From contig CABUIC010000003.1 of assembly GCA_902491515.1 (NCBI GenBank), positions 77,792 to 141,791 of the forward strand: a DNA stretch of 64,000 bases. The letters are read 5' to 3'. Below, piece after piece: positions 25,703 to 34,923 of this stretch (position 1 is its first letter; each line of letters starts with the position of its first letter). This DNA is from an uncultured Porphyromonadaceae bacterium (lineage in GTDB: Bacteria > Bacteroidota > Bacteroidia > Bacteroidales > Muribaculaceae). The translations under genes were made by a program, and so were the position numbers. Below the pieces are notes generated by a model, which was not told the DNA's origin, ran no database searches, and was given only the letters and a program-made list of their open reading frames with translations.

Positions 25703-27955
25703 TTATTTTCGTTTGGGTAGAATGATACGGTCGCCTATGGATTTCGAAAGTTCTGCCTGACGCCGCTGCACGTCTACTATTTTTTTCAGTATTTCCGGCA
25801 GTTCCGCCGAGGGTCCGGCGGAAAGTGCCTTGAGTCTGTTGTTGAGAACAGCCAGCCGGTTGCCGAGTATCGCCGCGCGGTATTCGACCATGGCACGCGG
25901 CACGAGCGAGCCGAGCTGTTCCTGTTCGCTCGTCGGGTGGATTCCCCCTTTTGAATGAATCTTGCTCAGCACGTATTTTTCATATGCCATGTCTGTGGCC
26001 AGGCGCCGGATGTCGTCGTCAGGCGACGAGCACAGCAGCCGCTGGAGATATTCGTTGTCGTGGCTGTCGAGCTTCGCCCAGAGGTCCGCGTCGCATTTGG
26101 CGATGAGGGCGCTGTCGGCCTTCTGCATGTCCTGAACCGAGCTGCCCGAAAGCCGGATTTGCTCCCGTCCGCGGACAACCTCCTCAGTGCGCTCGTCATT
26201 GAAGCGACGGTAGGCGTTCTCATGCTCTGTGGCGAAAGCCTCGCTCCCGATTATCTCCAGTATCCGCGAGAATGTGCGTGCAACTCCGGAGTCGGTGAAC
26301 TCCAGGGAATATGCCGCCATCTCGCGCCGGATGTACTCGGCCACGTTGAGCGCTGTCATCGAGCCGTCCTCGGCTGGCGTGTCGCACAGGTACAGTGAGC
26401 CGTAGCGCACTGCGTATTTGAGCAGCACAAGCTCGTAAGGCAGAAGTTTCGACCGGTCAAGGCCCGCGAGGGCCGAGACGTCGGCATCAGTCTGCGTGAG
26501 GGCCGGGGATATTTCGTCTCCGGCAGGGACGCCGGCGGTTTCGGTCCCAGACGGGTTTTCCGGCTGTTTTTTATTTTCGTCAAGGTCGCGGATGCTTTCC
26601 TGCGCCCGTGCCCGCTGGGCCTCGCGCTCGATGGTTTCCTCCCGGAGGGCGACGAACCGCTTGAGCTGAAGGGCTATGACATCCTCGCTCATGCCGAATG
26701 TCCTGGCGCACTGGGCCACATAGCTCATGCGGGTGATGTTGTCCTCGACCATTGCCACGGTCTGAAGGATGGTGTTGATTACCTTCGCGCGCGCTATGGG
26801 GTCGTTGGGCGCCACGTCCTTCATCAGGATGTCCGTCATGAAGGCGATGATGTCCTGCTCGTGTTCCTTGAGGTATTCCTCTACCTCCGTGGAGCTGTGG
26901 CTTTGCGCGAAACTGTCCGGGTCGTCGCCTTCGGGAAGAAGCAGGGCGCGGACATTGAGCCCCTCCGCAAGAATCAGGTTGATTCCTCGCAGCGAGGCCT
27001 TGATGCCGGCCGCATCTGCGTCGTAGATTACCGTGATGTTGCGAGTGAAGCGCATCAGCGCGCGGATCTGTTCCTGCGTCAGCGAGGTGCCCGAGGAGGC
27101 CACGACGTTCTCAACCCCTGACTGGTGCATCGAGATGACGTCCATGTAACCCTCGACCATGATGGCCTTGTCTTTCTTCGCTATGGCGCTCTTGGCCTGA
27201 TAAAGCCCGTAAATCTCTTTTTTCTTGGAATAGATGATGGATTCGGGCGAGTTGACGTACTTTGCGCCCTGTTTGTCGGAACGCATGGTGCGTCCGCCGA
27301 AACCCACGACGCGGCCCGAGACGGTGTGTATCGGGAAAATAACGCGCGTGCGGAAACGGTCATAGCAGTCCCCGCGGTCGGAGCGGATGCAGAGTCCGGA
27401 ATCCACGAGTACCTGTTCGCTGAATCCCTTGGAGACGGCCGTGGTATAGAAGGTATTGGACTTCTCGAGGGAGTAGCCGAGATGGAAGCGCTTCACCATC
27501 GCGTCGTTGATGCCGCGGCGGCGGAAGTAGGCGAGGGCGATGTTGCGGCCTTCGTCAGTGTCCGTGAGGTTGCTCTCGAAATGCTTGAGGGCGAATTCAT
27601 TGGCCGCAAACATGGCCTCGCGCGCAGAGGCTGCCTCGCGCTCGGCGTCCGAGACTTCGCGCTCGACTATTTCTATGTTGTATTTCCTTGCGAGCCACCG
27701 CAGGGCCTCCACATAGGTCATCTGCTCGTGCTCCATGATGAAGCCGACGGGCGAGCCGCCCTTGCCGCAGCTGAAGCATTTGCATATGTTGCGGGCCTTG
27801 TTGACGGAGAAGGACGGTGTGCGCTCGTTGTGGAAGGGGCAGAGTCCCTTATAGTTCGCGCCCGAGCGACGCAGCTTCACGAAGTCGCTTACCACCTCCA
27901 CTATATCGGCGGTATCAAGTATCTTGCTTACGGTTTCGTCGTCAATCCGGCCCAT
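25703..27955 (-). CDS. dnaG: DNA primase
   Basis: 750 aa. Makes RNA primers for replication. An N-terminal CHC2 zinc-binding domain (CPFHNERTPSF ... CKCFSCGKGG) is followed by the RNA-polymerase core with the TOPRIM motif (MVEGYMDVISMHQSG and VIYDADAAG) and a C-terminal helicase-interaction region that is longer and more divergent than in E. coli, as usual in this phylum. The start at 27955 puts DDETVSKILDTADIVEVV at the N-terminus, the standard beginning. Confidence 0.96.
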   Translation of the reverse strand: MGRIDDETVSKILDTADIVEVVSDFVKLRRSGANYKGLCPFHNERTPSFSVNKARNICKCFSCGKGGSPVGFIMEHEQMTYVEALRWLARKYNIEIVEREVSDAEREAASAREAMFAANEFALKHFESNLTDTDEGRNIALAYFRRRGINDAMVKRFHLGYSLEKSNTFYTTAVSKGFSEQVLVDSGLCIRSDRGDCYDRFRTRVIFPIHTVSGRVVGFGGRTMRSDKQGAKYVNSPESIIYSKKKEIYGLYQAKSAIAKKDKAIMVEGYMDVISMHQSGVENVVASSGTSLTQEQIRALMRFTRNITVIYDADAAGIKASLRGINLILAEGLNVRALLLPEGDDPDSFAQSHSSTEVEEYLKEHEQDIIAFMTDILMKDVAPNDPIARAKVINTILQTVAMVEDNITRMSYVAQCARTFGMSEDVIALQLKRFVALREETIEREAQRARAQESIRDLDENKKQPENPSGTETAGVPAGDEISPALTQTDADVSALAGLDRSKLLPYELVLLKYAVRYGSLYLCDTPAEDGSMTALNVAEYIRREMAAYSLEFTDSGVARTFSRILEIIGSEAFATEHENAYRRFNDERTEEVVRGREQIRLSGSSVQDMQKADSALIAKCDADLWAKLDSHDNEYLQRLLCSSPDDDIRRLATDMAYEKYVLSKIHSKGGIHPTSEQEQLGSLVPRAMVEYRAAILGNRLAVLNNRLKALSAGPSAELPEILKKIVDVQRRQAELSKSIGDRIILPKRK

Positions 27956-28008
27956 TTATCATCTATATAATAAAAAATATCATAAAACATTCAGTGGCCT
28001 TGGTGTAG

Positions 28009-28074
28009 GGACGCGCCATGGCGCGTCCGCCCCGAACGGGCGAATTTGAATTCTAACACGCGTCCGCCCCGAAC
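28009..28074. repeat. REP-like palindrome with a repeated 16-mer
   Basis: A perfect 20 bp palindrome at 28009-28028 (GGACGCGCCA and its complement) runs into the 16-mer CGCGTCCGCCCCGAAC at 28022-28037, which recurs at 28059-28074. It lies in the 253 bp gap between dnaG and pfp. It resembles short interspersed palindromic repeats of Bacteroidales genomes; copy number cannot be seen here. Confidence 0.55.
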
Positions 28075-28121
28075 TTTCCCAACAGCCGCGATGAATGCAT
28101 CGATGGCATTTCCCGAAAGAA

Positions 28122-28164
28122 AGAGGCCGGCCAAGAGCTTCGGTGCTCCCCCGGGCCGGCCTCT
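28122..28164 (-). terminator. Possible terminator of pfp
   Basis: AGAGGCCGGCC (28122-28132) pairs with GGCCGGCCTCT (28154-28164), an 11 bp stem with a 21 nt loop, 45 nt after the pfp stop on the minus strand and followed by a TTCTTTC stretch. Strong hairpin but weak U-tract. Confidence 0.5.
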
Positions 28165-28208
28165 GCAAGCTGTGATTCGGGCATGAGGAGGCGCTGGGCC
28201 CCTCGTGT

Positions 28209-29858
28209 TTATTTATCCATGTGCTCGTACTTGAGCGTCATCGAAGGCTGGTCGCAGACCTCGGCCGGGCCGAAATACTGGACGGGACCGGGGTACATGT
28301 AGCAGGTGTTCTGAGCCCAGTCCTCGCGCTGTGCGGCGAACTTCTTGAAGGGGGTGCCGTCCAAACGGACGAGGGCCTTCTGGATTACGGGTTTGTCCTG
28401 GGCGTTGCGGCGCTCGATGTTCATCATCATGGTGATGGGTATGCCGCCGGGAATCCACTGCACTGCGGGCTTCACGAGGTTGCGGATGGCCGACATATAG
28501 CCGGTCACGCCCGAGTTGATGAGCGCGGCGGCGTTGTAGCCGAGCGAGTAGCAGTAGTCAGCGTCGAAGTTCGAGGGATCGGCGCAGCGGCCCTCGTAGC
28601 CGAAGAAGTGGTGCAGGGCGGAGAACTTGCCCTCGGCGGCCTTGAAGGCTTCGCTGGTGGAGAGGTAGTCGCGGACCATCTCGCTGAGGAGCTTTTCGGT
28701 CTCGATGAGCGATACCTGTACATTGCCGTGGGGGTCGCGGTCGAGCATGAGCTGACGGGCCACGGACTTCGGAAGCGACTCGAGTGCGGCCACGTTGGCG
28801 GCGCTGAGGTTGCCGAGGATGAAGGATGTGAGCTCTTCCTCGTTCATCTTGGCCACTTCATCCTTGTGGGCGCCGAGAAGCTCGTTGAGCTCGGAGATGA
28901 GTTTCTTGAATTCGGGGATGAATTCGATGAGGCCTTCGGGGATGAGAACGGTGCCGAAGTTGTTGCCCTCGGCGGCGCGGGCCGTCACGATGTCCGCGAT
29001 GTACTTCACGATGTCCTTCAGACTCATGTTCTTGGCCTCGACCTCCTCGGAGATGATGCAGATGTTGGGCTGCGTCTGGAGGGCGCATTCAAGGGCGATG
29101 TGGCTCGCCGAGCGGCCCATTAGCTTGATGAAGTGCCAGTATTTCTTCGCGGAATTGCAGTCGCGCTGGATGTTGCCGATTACCTCGGAATATACCTTCG
29201 TGGCCGTGTCGAAACCGAAGGAGGTCTCGATGAGGCTGTTCTTGAGGTCGCCGTCGATGGTCTTCGGGCAGCCGATTACCTGGACGCCCGCATTGATGCT
29301 CTTGTAGTATTCGGCGAGAATGGCGGCGTTGGTGTTCGAGTCGTCGCCGCCGATGATTACGAGGGCGGTGATGCCGAGCTCGCGGCAGATTTCGAGGCCC
29401 TTGTCGAACTGGTCCTTCTTCTCGAGCTTCGTGCGGCCCGAACCGATGATGTCGAAGCCGCCGGTGTTGCGGTATTCGTCGATGATCGGGGCCGTAAGCT
29501 CTATGTAATTGTGGTCAACAAGACCGCCGGGGCCCATGAGGAAGCCGAAGAGGCGGCTGTCGCGGTGGATTTTCTTGATGCCGTCGAAAAGACCGGAAAT
29601 CACGTTGTGGCCGCCGGGTGCCTGGCCGCCGGAAAGGATTACACCTACATTCAGGGGCTTGCCAGGAGTGGGTGCGGGATTCTTCTCGAAGCGGAGCTCG
29701 GGAAGTCCGTATGTGTTGGGGAAGAGGGCGTGGATGGCTTCCTGGTCGGCTACTGACTGCGTCGGACGGCCTTCCACGGCCTTCACGGGTGCTGTGAGCA
29801 CGATGGGGAGCTTGGGCTGATAAGCTGCACGAGCTTTTTGCAATGCGCTTTTTTTCAT
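28209..29858 (-). CDS. pfp: Diphosphate--fructose-6-phosphate 1-phosphotransferase
   Basis: 549 aa. Reversible phosphorylation of fructose 6-phosphate with pyrophosphate in glycolysis and gluconeogenesis. PPi rather than ATP use is indicated by GGDDSNTNA and by Lys in GCPKTIDGDLKN. N-terminal GVILSGGQAPGGHNVISG binds the phosphoryl donor, and MGRSASHIALECALQT is the sugar site. The length fits the long PPi-PFK type. Single gene with its own promoter and terminator. Confidence 0.95.
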   Translation of the reverse strand: MKKSALQKARAAYQPKLPIVLTAPVKAVEGRPTQSVADQEAIHALFPNTYGLPELRFEKNPAPTPGKPLNVGVILSGGQAPGGHNVISGLFDGIKKIHRDSRLFGFLMGPGGLVDHNYIELTAPIIDEYRNTGGFDIIGSGRTKLEKKDQFDKGLEICRELGITALVIIGGDDSNTNAAILAEYYKSINAGVQVIGCPKTIDGDLKNSLIETSFGFDTATKVYSEVIGNIQRDCNSAKKYWHFIKLMGRSASHIALECALQTQPNICIISEEVEAKNMSLKDIVKYIADIVTARAAEGNNFGTVLIPEGLIEFIPEFKKLISELNELLGAHKDEVAKMNEEELTSFILGNLSAANVAALESLPKSVARQLMLDRDPHGNVQVSLIETEKLLSEMVRDYLSTSEAFKAAEGKFSALHHFFGYEGRCADPSNFDADYCYSLGYNAAALINSGVTGYMSAIRNLVKPAVQWIPGGIPITMMMNIERRNAQDKPVIQKALVRLDGTPFKKFAAQREDWAQNTCYMYPGPVQYFGPAEVCDQPSMTLKYEHMDK

Positions 29859-29936
29859 TTTTACTGGTAGATATATATGAAGTTGGCTAATTGTTGCTGG
29901 GTTGTCCGGTTTTTGTCCGTTTCATTTTTCGGCACA

Positions 29937-29944
29937 CAAAGGTA
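29937..29944 (-). promoter_or_regulatory. -7 element of pfp
   Basis: TACCTTTG on the minus strand, a perfect TAnnTTTG match, about 80 nt before the pfp start. The leader shows no obvious riboswitch. Confidence 0.55.
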
Positions 29945-30059
29945 ATAATTTATCTTCATACTCCCCGCCCGCCCCGGGCAAAACTTTATTTTCCGGACAC
30001 ACAAAATTTGTTAACAGGGCTCTATCCTCTCGCATGTCATAATTTTTGTATGACAGATT

Positions 30060-30449
30060 TTATTGGCAAAGCTCTTGTGCTATCCGAATGGTTTCGAGTA
30101 ATGGAGGGATATCTTCAGAGGCTGTTTCAAAAACTAAATCGGCATCAAGTTCAAAATATCCGTTAGCAATATGATTTCGCATTCCGACGATTGCCGGCCA
30201 TGGAGTTTCCGGAAAATTATCCTTTAGGAAATTCGGAAGTATCGTGTTTATTCTGTTGATTCCTTCGCCGATAGCTGTAAGCAACGTACAATTGGCTGCA
30301 AGTAATTGCATGCCGGTTTATGAATAATAATAAACTTCCGAGGATATGTATGTTTTATTCCATTCAATCAGCTGAATAATTGTATCCTCAATTGATTCAA
30401 GCGTCTGTAAAGCCCGGCTTTTGTCTTTTTCAGAGTATGACGATTGCAT
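30060..30449 (-). pseudogene. HepT-like (DUF86) toxin gene with in-frame stop
   Basis: A full-length HepT-type reading frame of about 129 codons from the ATG at 30449 is cut by one TAA at 30318-30320. The part before reads LESIEDTIIQLIEW and the part after TGMQLLAANCTLLTAIGEG, which are neighbouring parts of one DUF86 protein in the same frame. HepT toxins carry R-x4-H-x-Y; here it reads RNHIANGYF, with Asn where His is expected, so even read-through would probably be inactive. A remnant could start at the ATG at 30311 (83 aa). It overlaps the antitoxin remnant upstream by about 20 nt, as in intact MntA-HepT pairs. Confidence 0.75.
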
Positions 30450-30722
30450 CTTGAGATATTTGGTTTTGAAATTTTATAGACAAGTGACTATGTCGCCTCA
30501 CGAGGTCGACGGAGGCGTTTAGAAGTTTCTCAAAAAAAGCATTCAATCGGAAAAGCAAGATGATTTTTGGAGGCATATCGACAAGAATGTCGATTCACTG
30601 TCTTTTTTATTGTCTCCTCTTGCCAAAGACCCGAAAATACTCAATCCTGTTACCCCATATTCTTTTTGAATATAGGGTGGGTTGGCTTGTATAAGCTGGA
30701 TGCAATCATTCAGTTCACACAT
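30430..30722 (-). pseudogene. MntA-like nucleotidyltransferase antitoxin, frameshifted
   Basis: From the ATG at 30722 the frame reads MCELNDCIQLIQA, then YGVTGLSIFGSLARGDNKKDS, the nucleotidyltransferase GS-x-ARG signature. The frame then breaks at 30594/30595, where AGT-GA-ATC-GAC stands for an expected Ser-Asp-Ile-Asp, and resumes as IDILVDMPP, then LNASVDLVRRH and QISQDAIVIL to a TGA at 30430. A single-base loss inside the catalytic D-x-D explains everything. MntA normally neutralises HepT by adding AMP to its Tyr. A -7 box (TATTTTTG, 30757-30750) lies upstream. The pair has decayed. Confidence 0.75.
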
Positions 30723-30778
30723 AAATCATCCTATTTTTTGCAAATAGAACAAAAATAACGGGAACTTCGTTTTTTAAT

Positions 30779-32073
30779 TCATTTGAGCCCGTTTATCCAC
30801 TTCGCGATGTCGCCGAGGACTTCCGGAGAGATGGTCTCTTCAATTTTCCCGTATTCCTCCTGGCTGCCGGTCTGCGAATGCTGGAACAGATGGTTCAGTC
30901 CCTCATAGGCTTTGACGGTAAACGCCTTGCCCTTGGAACTTGCTTTCACCATCCCGAGATTTTTATCGCAGTCAACCTGACTGTCCCTGGTCCCGTTGAG
31001 AGCCAGCAGGGGCACGTTCATGCTCCCGAGCTTCGCTCCTTCCTCGAGTTTCAGAAACTCCCGCATATAAGGCGTTCCGAACTGCATGAGGGCTTTGTTA
31101 AGGTTCTCGGCGAGTGAGGCCGGAAGCGTCGCGTCAGTCACGGGCGAGATGTCTTTCCCGCTCATGGCCGCGTCCATCCCTTCGGCGAGATGACGGCAAT
31201 AGTTGTCTGTCACAGTCTGGTCAAGTCCCATCCCTGCCAGCGCGTCGCGGTTCTGGGCCAGAAGCAGCTCTTTTCCGCTGACTGTCATGCCCGCAAGCGA
31301 AACGGCGAAATCGGCTTTGCCTTCGCCGGCAAGCATCATGGCTATAGTGCCTCCTTCGCTGTGGCCGAGCGCTCCGACCCGCTTGAATCTTTTTCGAAGC
31401 AGCTCAATTCCCGAAGCCGCGTCGTCCCGTAAGTCATAGGTCGTGCAGTTGACGACATCGCCAGTCGACTCGCCGAACCCACGGTCGTCGAATCTGAGCG
31501 AGGCTATGCCCTGACGCGCAAGCGCGTCCGCTATCACGGCGAAGGGCTTGTGCCCGAAAACTTCCCGTCGCGGTTCTGTAAGCCGCTGCCGGTAATCATT
31601 ATTAACACGGGGGTCGAGGATGTGCAGTCCTTCGGAAGGGTAAGGGTTCCGCGAAGCGTAGCCTCGCCGTTGGCGAACGATACTTCCTCGGTCGTATAAG
31701 GGTAGGGAGGCTTCGGTGTCTGCGGTCGCCGGAACTTTACCTCGCCCGGATGTAGTGTCAGGGGGAAGGAATAGCCATGCTGGGTGAATTTACCTGTAAT
31801 GGAATCAACTTCCATCTGCCCCTCGTACGTACCGTTTATTGCCGGAATCCTAACCGTCACCTTTCCTGAAGCATCAGGCGTCCACTCCGTCGGTAAGCCT
31901 TTGACTCCCTGCGCCGGGGAATCCATTGTGCACCCATCGGCCGAGAAATTGAACACCAGGGGAAGCGACGTGCCACCGAATTTCAGTTCGCCTTTCCAGC
32001 TTCCGGTCTGCGCCGAAATGCCGGTCGTGGATATTCCGGCAATGAATGCCGTGAAAATTATTTTCTGCAACAT
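30779..32073 (-). pseudogene. Secreted alpha/beta hydrolase with homopolymer frameshift
   Basis: Two frames form one protein of about 430 aa. From the ATG at 32073 there is a signal peptide (MLQKIIFTAFIAGISTTG), a beta-rich N-terminal domain, and the hydrolase start (VLIMITGSGLQNRDGKFSG). The frame breaks in a four-base A/T run at 31557-31560; one more T would give DGKFFGHKPF and continue as ADALARQGIASLRFDDRG. The second part holds the nucleophile (GHSEGG), Asp (NGTRDSQVD) and His (GLNHLFQ). Family members are periplasmic esterases or peptidases of S9-like type. Because the break lies in a homopolymer, a sequencing error is a real alternative. Confidence 0.78.
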
Positions 32074-32096
32074 TTTACTGTATGTATTATATTTTG

Positions 32097-32127
32097 CAAA
32101 TATAAACACTTTAATCTGTTCAACAAA
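32097..32127 (-). promoter_or_regulatory. Promoter of the alpha/beta hydrolase
   Basis: On the minus strand TTTG (32127-32124), 19 nt, TATATTTG (32104-32097), an excellent Bacteroidetes promoter, about 20-25 nt before the ATG at 32073. Confidence 0.65.
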
Positions 32128-32203
32128 ATTAAAATGCAACATCCTGCCAGACATCGTCTAAAAATATCCACTAATAAATTCCCGCAAAATTTTATCAACA
32201 ATA

Positions 32204-32235
32204 TTTGCTTTATCGCAAATTGAATTGTATCTTTG
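32204..32235 (+). promoter_or_regulatory. Promoter of the AAA_25 ATPase
   Basis: TTTG (32204-32207), 20 nt, TATCTTTG (32228-32235). Leader about 40 nt to the ATG at 32280. Confidence 0.65.
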
Positions 32236-32279
32236 CATCGAATTAAACCGACTATCTAAACTCTAAATTCCTAACTACT

Positions 32280-32963
32280 ATGAACCCCGCACCCTTCACC
32301 ATCCTCTCCGCCAATGAGTGGCTCGACCGCGCTGCCAAAACCCCGGCAAAACCTCTGTTCAACAATCTGTGGCATGAGGACGAAATCGCCTGCCTCATAG
32401 ACAAGCCCCGTTCCGGAAAAACGTCTCTCGCTCTGCATATTGCCGGCGAAATAGCCAAGTCCCGCCGTGTGCTCCTCATCGAGTTCGGCACGACAATGCG
32501 TCAGTTTGCCGAAAGAGTCAGGAAATACGCCTCCTCCGGCCTCTTCCGTCTTAGCTTGGACCGAGACTCTCTCGGGGAGCTCGACCCTGAAACACTTATG
32601 GACCGCGTAGAGTCGGCTGTGAAGTCTTCGGGTATTAAGATTTGCATCCTCGACTCTCTGACCTGGCTCTGCGATTACTTCAGAGGCGCCGACATGCGCC
32701 GACGTCTCGGGCTTTCTATTCTTGTTCTGGCTGAGCGCACCCGGCGCATCGAACCTTTCGTCGACTGTTTTTTCTCTGTGGACGAGGCCCCGGAGGAAGT
32801 GCGCCTCAGGCTGTTTCCCGAGAAGGTGAAGGCTCCGGCCGTAAAAAAGCGCTCTTCAGTCGCTGGGAAGCGGACTACCGCTATTTCGTCCGCTCCTTGT
32901 TCTTCTCCCGGCGCTCGTCACGGAACTCGCGCCACTGCTTTTTCCATTTCCGGCGCGCGTTGA
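32280..32963 (+). CDS. AAA_25/RepA-like P-loop ATPase with abnormal tail
   Basis: 227 aa. RecA-type core: Walker A LIDKPRSGKTSLA, Walker B IKICILDSLTWL, and LVLAERTRRIEPFVDC. It resembles the RepA/AAA_25 ATPases found on Bacteroidetes plasmids and integrated elements, which help replication or act as DNA-bound motors. After FPEKVKAP the sequence turns into a Ser/Ala/Arg-rich tail (about 40 aa) that runs 83 bp into the convergent gene. If a six-base A-run near 32842 had one more A, the frame would read KKALFSRWEADYRYFV, which looks more protein-like, so a frameshift is possible. No mobile-element partners are near. Confidence 0.65.
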   Translation: MNPAPFTILSANEWLDRAAKTPAKPLFNNLWHEDEIACLIDKPRSGKTSLALHIAGEIAKSRRVLLIEFGTTMRQFAERVRKYASSGLFRLSLDRDSLGELDPETLMDRVESAVKSSGIKICILDSLTWLCDYFRGADMRRRLGLSILVLAERTRRIEPFVDCFFSVDEAPEEVRLRLFPEKVKAPAVKKRSSVAGKRTTAISSAPCSSPGARHGTRATAFSISGAR

Positions 32964-34170
32964 TGTGGTCTATGCCCAGCACGCCTTTCAGGCGGTTGAG
33001 AATAAGCTGACCCGCATTCAGCTTCACAACCTCGCGCCCCGCGAGCCGGTGGTCGGGCGTAAAATCGAGCCGAACTTTCACGTGGTCCAGCTCGTTTACA
33101 CGGGAAATGAGTGCGAGGACCTCGGGCTGAAGTTCCGGAGCCTCTGCCGGCTCCATCATTTCGAGCTCTTTCACGCGCTCGCCGAACTTTTCCCATTTCT
33201 TTGCTTCCCCAACGCTGATGAATTCTTTCTCGACGGGATAGACTTCGCCGTAGGTGCTTACGAAAAATGGTTCGTCCCGACGGTTGAACATGAACATCCC
33301 GCGCCCGCGGCCGTTGGATTCTATATTGAAGGAGTAGCCTGAAAGGCTGAGCGGCGAAACTGAATCATCGACCACGTTGTCGTACGTCAGGTGTAGGCGG
33401 AACTGCTCGAAGTCAAGGTCGTTCCGGAAAAATCCGGCCACTCCCGGCACCCATTTCCGGCCTGTCGAATCTGCGAGAACGTCAACGTTCAGGTCTATGC
33501 GGTCCTCCTTCCGGGTCCATATTTCCGAAGCGCTGTATTTGCCCCTGAGCGTGTCTGCGGCCCATTCGGAAAGCTGAAGCCGCCGGGGAACGGCCCTTGC
33601 CGGCGCAAGTCCTACCCAGTCCGACCAGGAAAAGAAGTTCCGGCAGCGGTCGCTCACGCTGTCGAGCCCCAGATTGTTCGAGAAGCGGTAGTAGGATTTC
33701 GATTTGAGGATGCGCGGAATCCGCCAGCCCTTGAATTTTGTCTTGCCCGAACTCGGTATCATATAGTCCACCATCTTTTCCCTGAACATCGTCACGGTGT
33801 CGGAGTAGGTGGTGAGGGTGGAGTATTCCCGGGCATAGGCAAGGATATGAAGCACTCGCTGCTTCTCCGACTCCACGACCAGTTCCCGGAGCTCCGTGAC
33901 GTTTTCCTGCATCAGCACGGTGTCTGTCACGGCTTGTGGTACCCGTTTTTCCATGAAGCTCATGTATCTGACTGTGAGAGGATAATCCCCTTCGGAAACC
34001 GGCGGCAGTGCGCCATTTGTGCCGGATATGCCTATGAATCGGCCCTTCCTGTCGAAAACCGAGGCTCCCGAAAGAGGGGCCCGCGACAGCGAGTCCGCCA
34101 CAATGGTCGTGCCCTCCACCCGGATGTTGAGGATAAGGGCAAACAGAATGATAAGTGAAATGCGATACAT
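32881..34170 (-). CDS. Exported carboxypeptidase-regulatory-like domain protein
   Basis: 429 aa from the ATG at 34170 (an ATG at 34197 gives nine more residues). Signal peptide MYRISLIILFALILNIRVEG. Residues about 20-85 look like a CarboxypepD_reg-like beta-sandwich (VADSLSRAPLSGASVFDRKG, then SGTNGALPP). The rest lacks a known motif (KSKSYYRFSNNLGLDS, then SGYSFNIESNGRGRG), and the C-terminus is strongly basic. It fits exported Bacteroidales proteins of unknown function with a TonB-plug-like N-terminal fold but no barrel. Downstream of engB by 51 nt. Confidence 0.75.
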   Translation of the reverse strand: MYRISLIILFALILNIRVEGTTIVADSLSRAPLSGASVFDRKGRFIGISGTNGALPPVSEGDYPLTVRYMSFMEKRVPQAVTDTVLMQENVTELRELVVESEKQRVLHILAYAREYSTLTTYSDTVTMFREKMVDYMIPSSGKTKFKGWRIPRILKSKSYYRFSNNLGLDSVSDRCRNFFSWSDWVGLAPARAVPRRLQLSEWAADTLRGKYSASEIWTRKEDRIDLNVDVLADSTGRKWVPGVAGFFRNDLDFEQFRLHLTYDNVVDDSVSPLSLSGYSFNIESNGRGRGMFMFNRRDEPFFVSTYGEVYPVEKEFISVGEAKKWEKFGERVKELEMMEPAEAPELQPEVLALISRVNELDHVKVRLDFTPDHRLAGREVVKLNAGQLILNRLKGVLGIDHINARRKWKKQWREFRDERREKNKERTK

Positions 34171-34221
34171 GATATGTGATTGCCTTTTCAAGGACAAGTC
34201 GTTGAAAAGGGGAGTGTCGCT

Positions 34222-34842
34222 TCAGTGCGCGCCGCAGGTGCCCAGCGGCAGCTGGTTCATCTCCTCGATATACTCGAGAATAGCGTCCCTCCCGCGTCGG
34301 TCCTCGCTCGAGGTGCGGAACACGGGAGGCAGTTCCTCCCAGCGTGTCAGAAGTTCCTCCAGATAGAGAGCCGTCATTTTCTTGCCGGCTCCTGAGGTCA
34401 GCTTGTCGAGCTTCGTGAACACTATGCTGAAGGGCACTCCGTTCTCCCCGAGCCATTCCATGAACTCAAGGTCGATTTTCTGGGGCTTGTGGCGTGAGTC
34501 GATGAGCACGAAAAGATTGGTCATCTGTTCGCGGCCCAGGATATAGCCTTTGATCATCTTTTCCAGACGCTCGCGGTCCGCTTTGCTGCGTGCCGCGTAG
34601 CCGTAGCCCGGCAGATCTACGACCCACCATGATTCATTCACCAGAAAATAGTTGATTAGCATCGTTTTGCCCGGTTTCGAGGATGTCATTGCCAGTCCCT
34701 TTTGTCCTAAAAGCATATTGATAAGCGATGATTTCCCGACATTCGACCGGCCGATGAAGGCATATTCGTGCCGCGGCGCTCCTCCGGGACATTTCTCCAC
34801 CGAAGGCGAACTTACGGCAAACCGTGCAGTGTTTATGAGCAT
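34222..34842 (-). CDS. engB: Ribosome-biogenesis GTPase EngB (YihA/YsxC)
   Basis: 206 aa. Assists assembly of the large ribosomal subunit. G1 GRSNVGKSSL, G3 DLPGYGYA, G4 TKLDKL, in the compact single-domain form. N-terminus INTARFAVSSPSVEKCP is typical. Divergent from the GH3 gene. Confidence 0.95.
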   Translation of the reverse strand: MLINTARFAVSSPSVEKCPGGAPRHEYAFIGRSNVGKSSLINMLLGQKGLAMTSSKPGKTMLINYFLVNESWWVVDLPGYGYAARSKADRERLEKMIKGYILGREQMTNLFVLIDSRHKPQKIDLEFMEWLGENGVPFSIVFTKLDKLTSGAGKKMTALYLEELLTRWEELPPVFRTSSEDRRGRDAILEYIEEMNQLPLGTCGAH

Positions 34843-34923
34843 AGTGTTTGAAACGTTTTTTGTTCAGCTCCACAAAATTGAGGATATTTTTCTAACAATA
34901 CAAACCAAACAAAGTTTTTTTCA

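Noticed and set aside
30034..30054. Small hairpin TGTCATA / TATGACA after the HepT remnant
   Set aside because: Only seven base pairs and no U-tract on either strand; not enough to call a terminator.
30567..30758. 63-codon plus-strand frame upstream of the hydrolase 3' end
   Set aside because: It is antisense to the reconstructed MntA remnant, which explains the sequence better.
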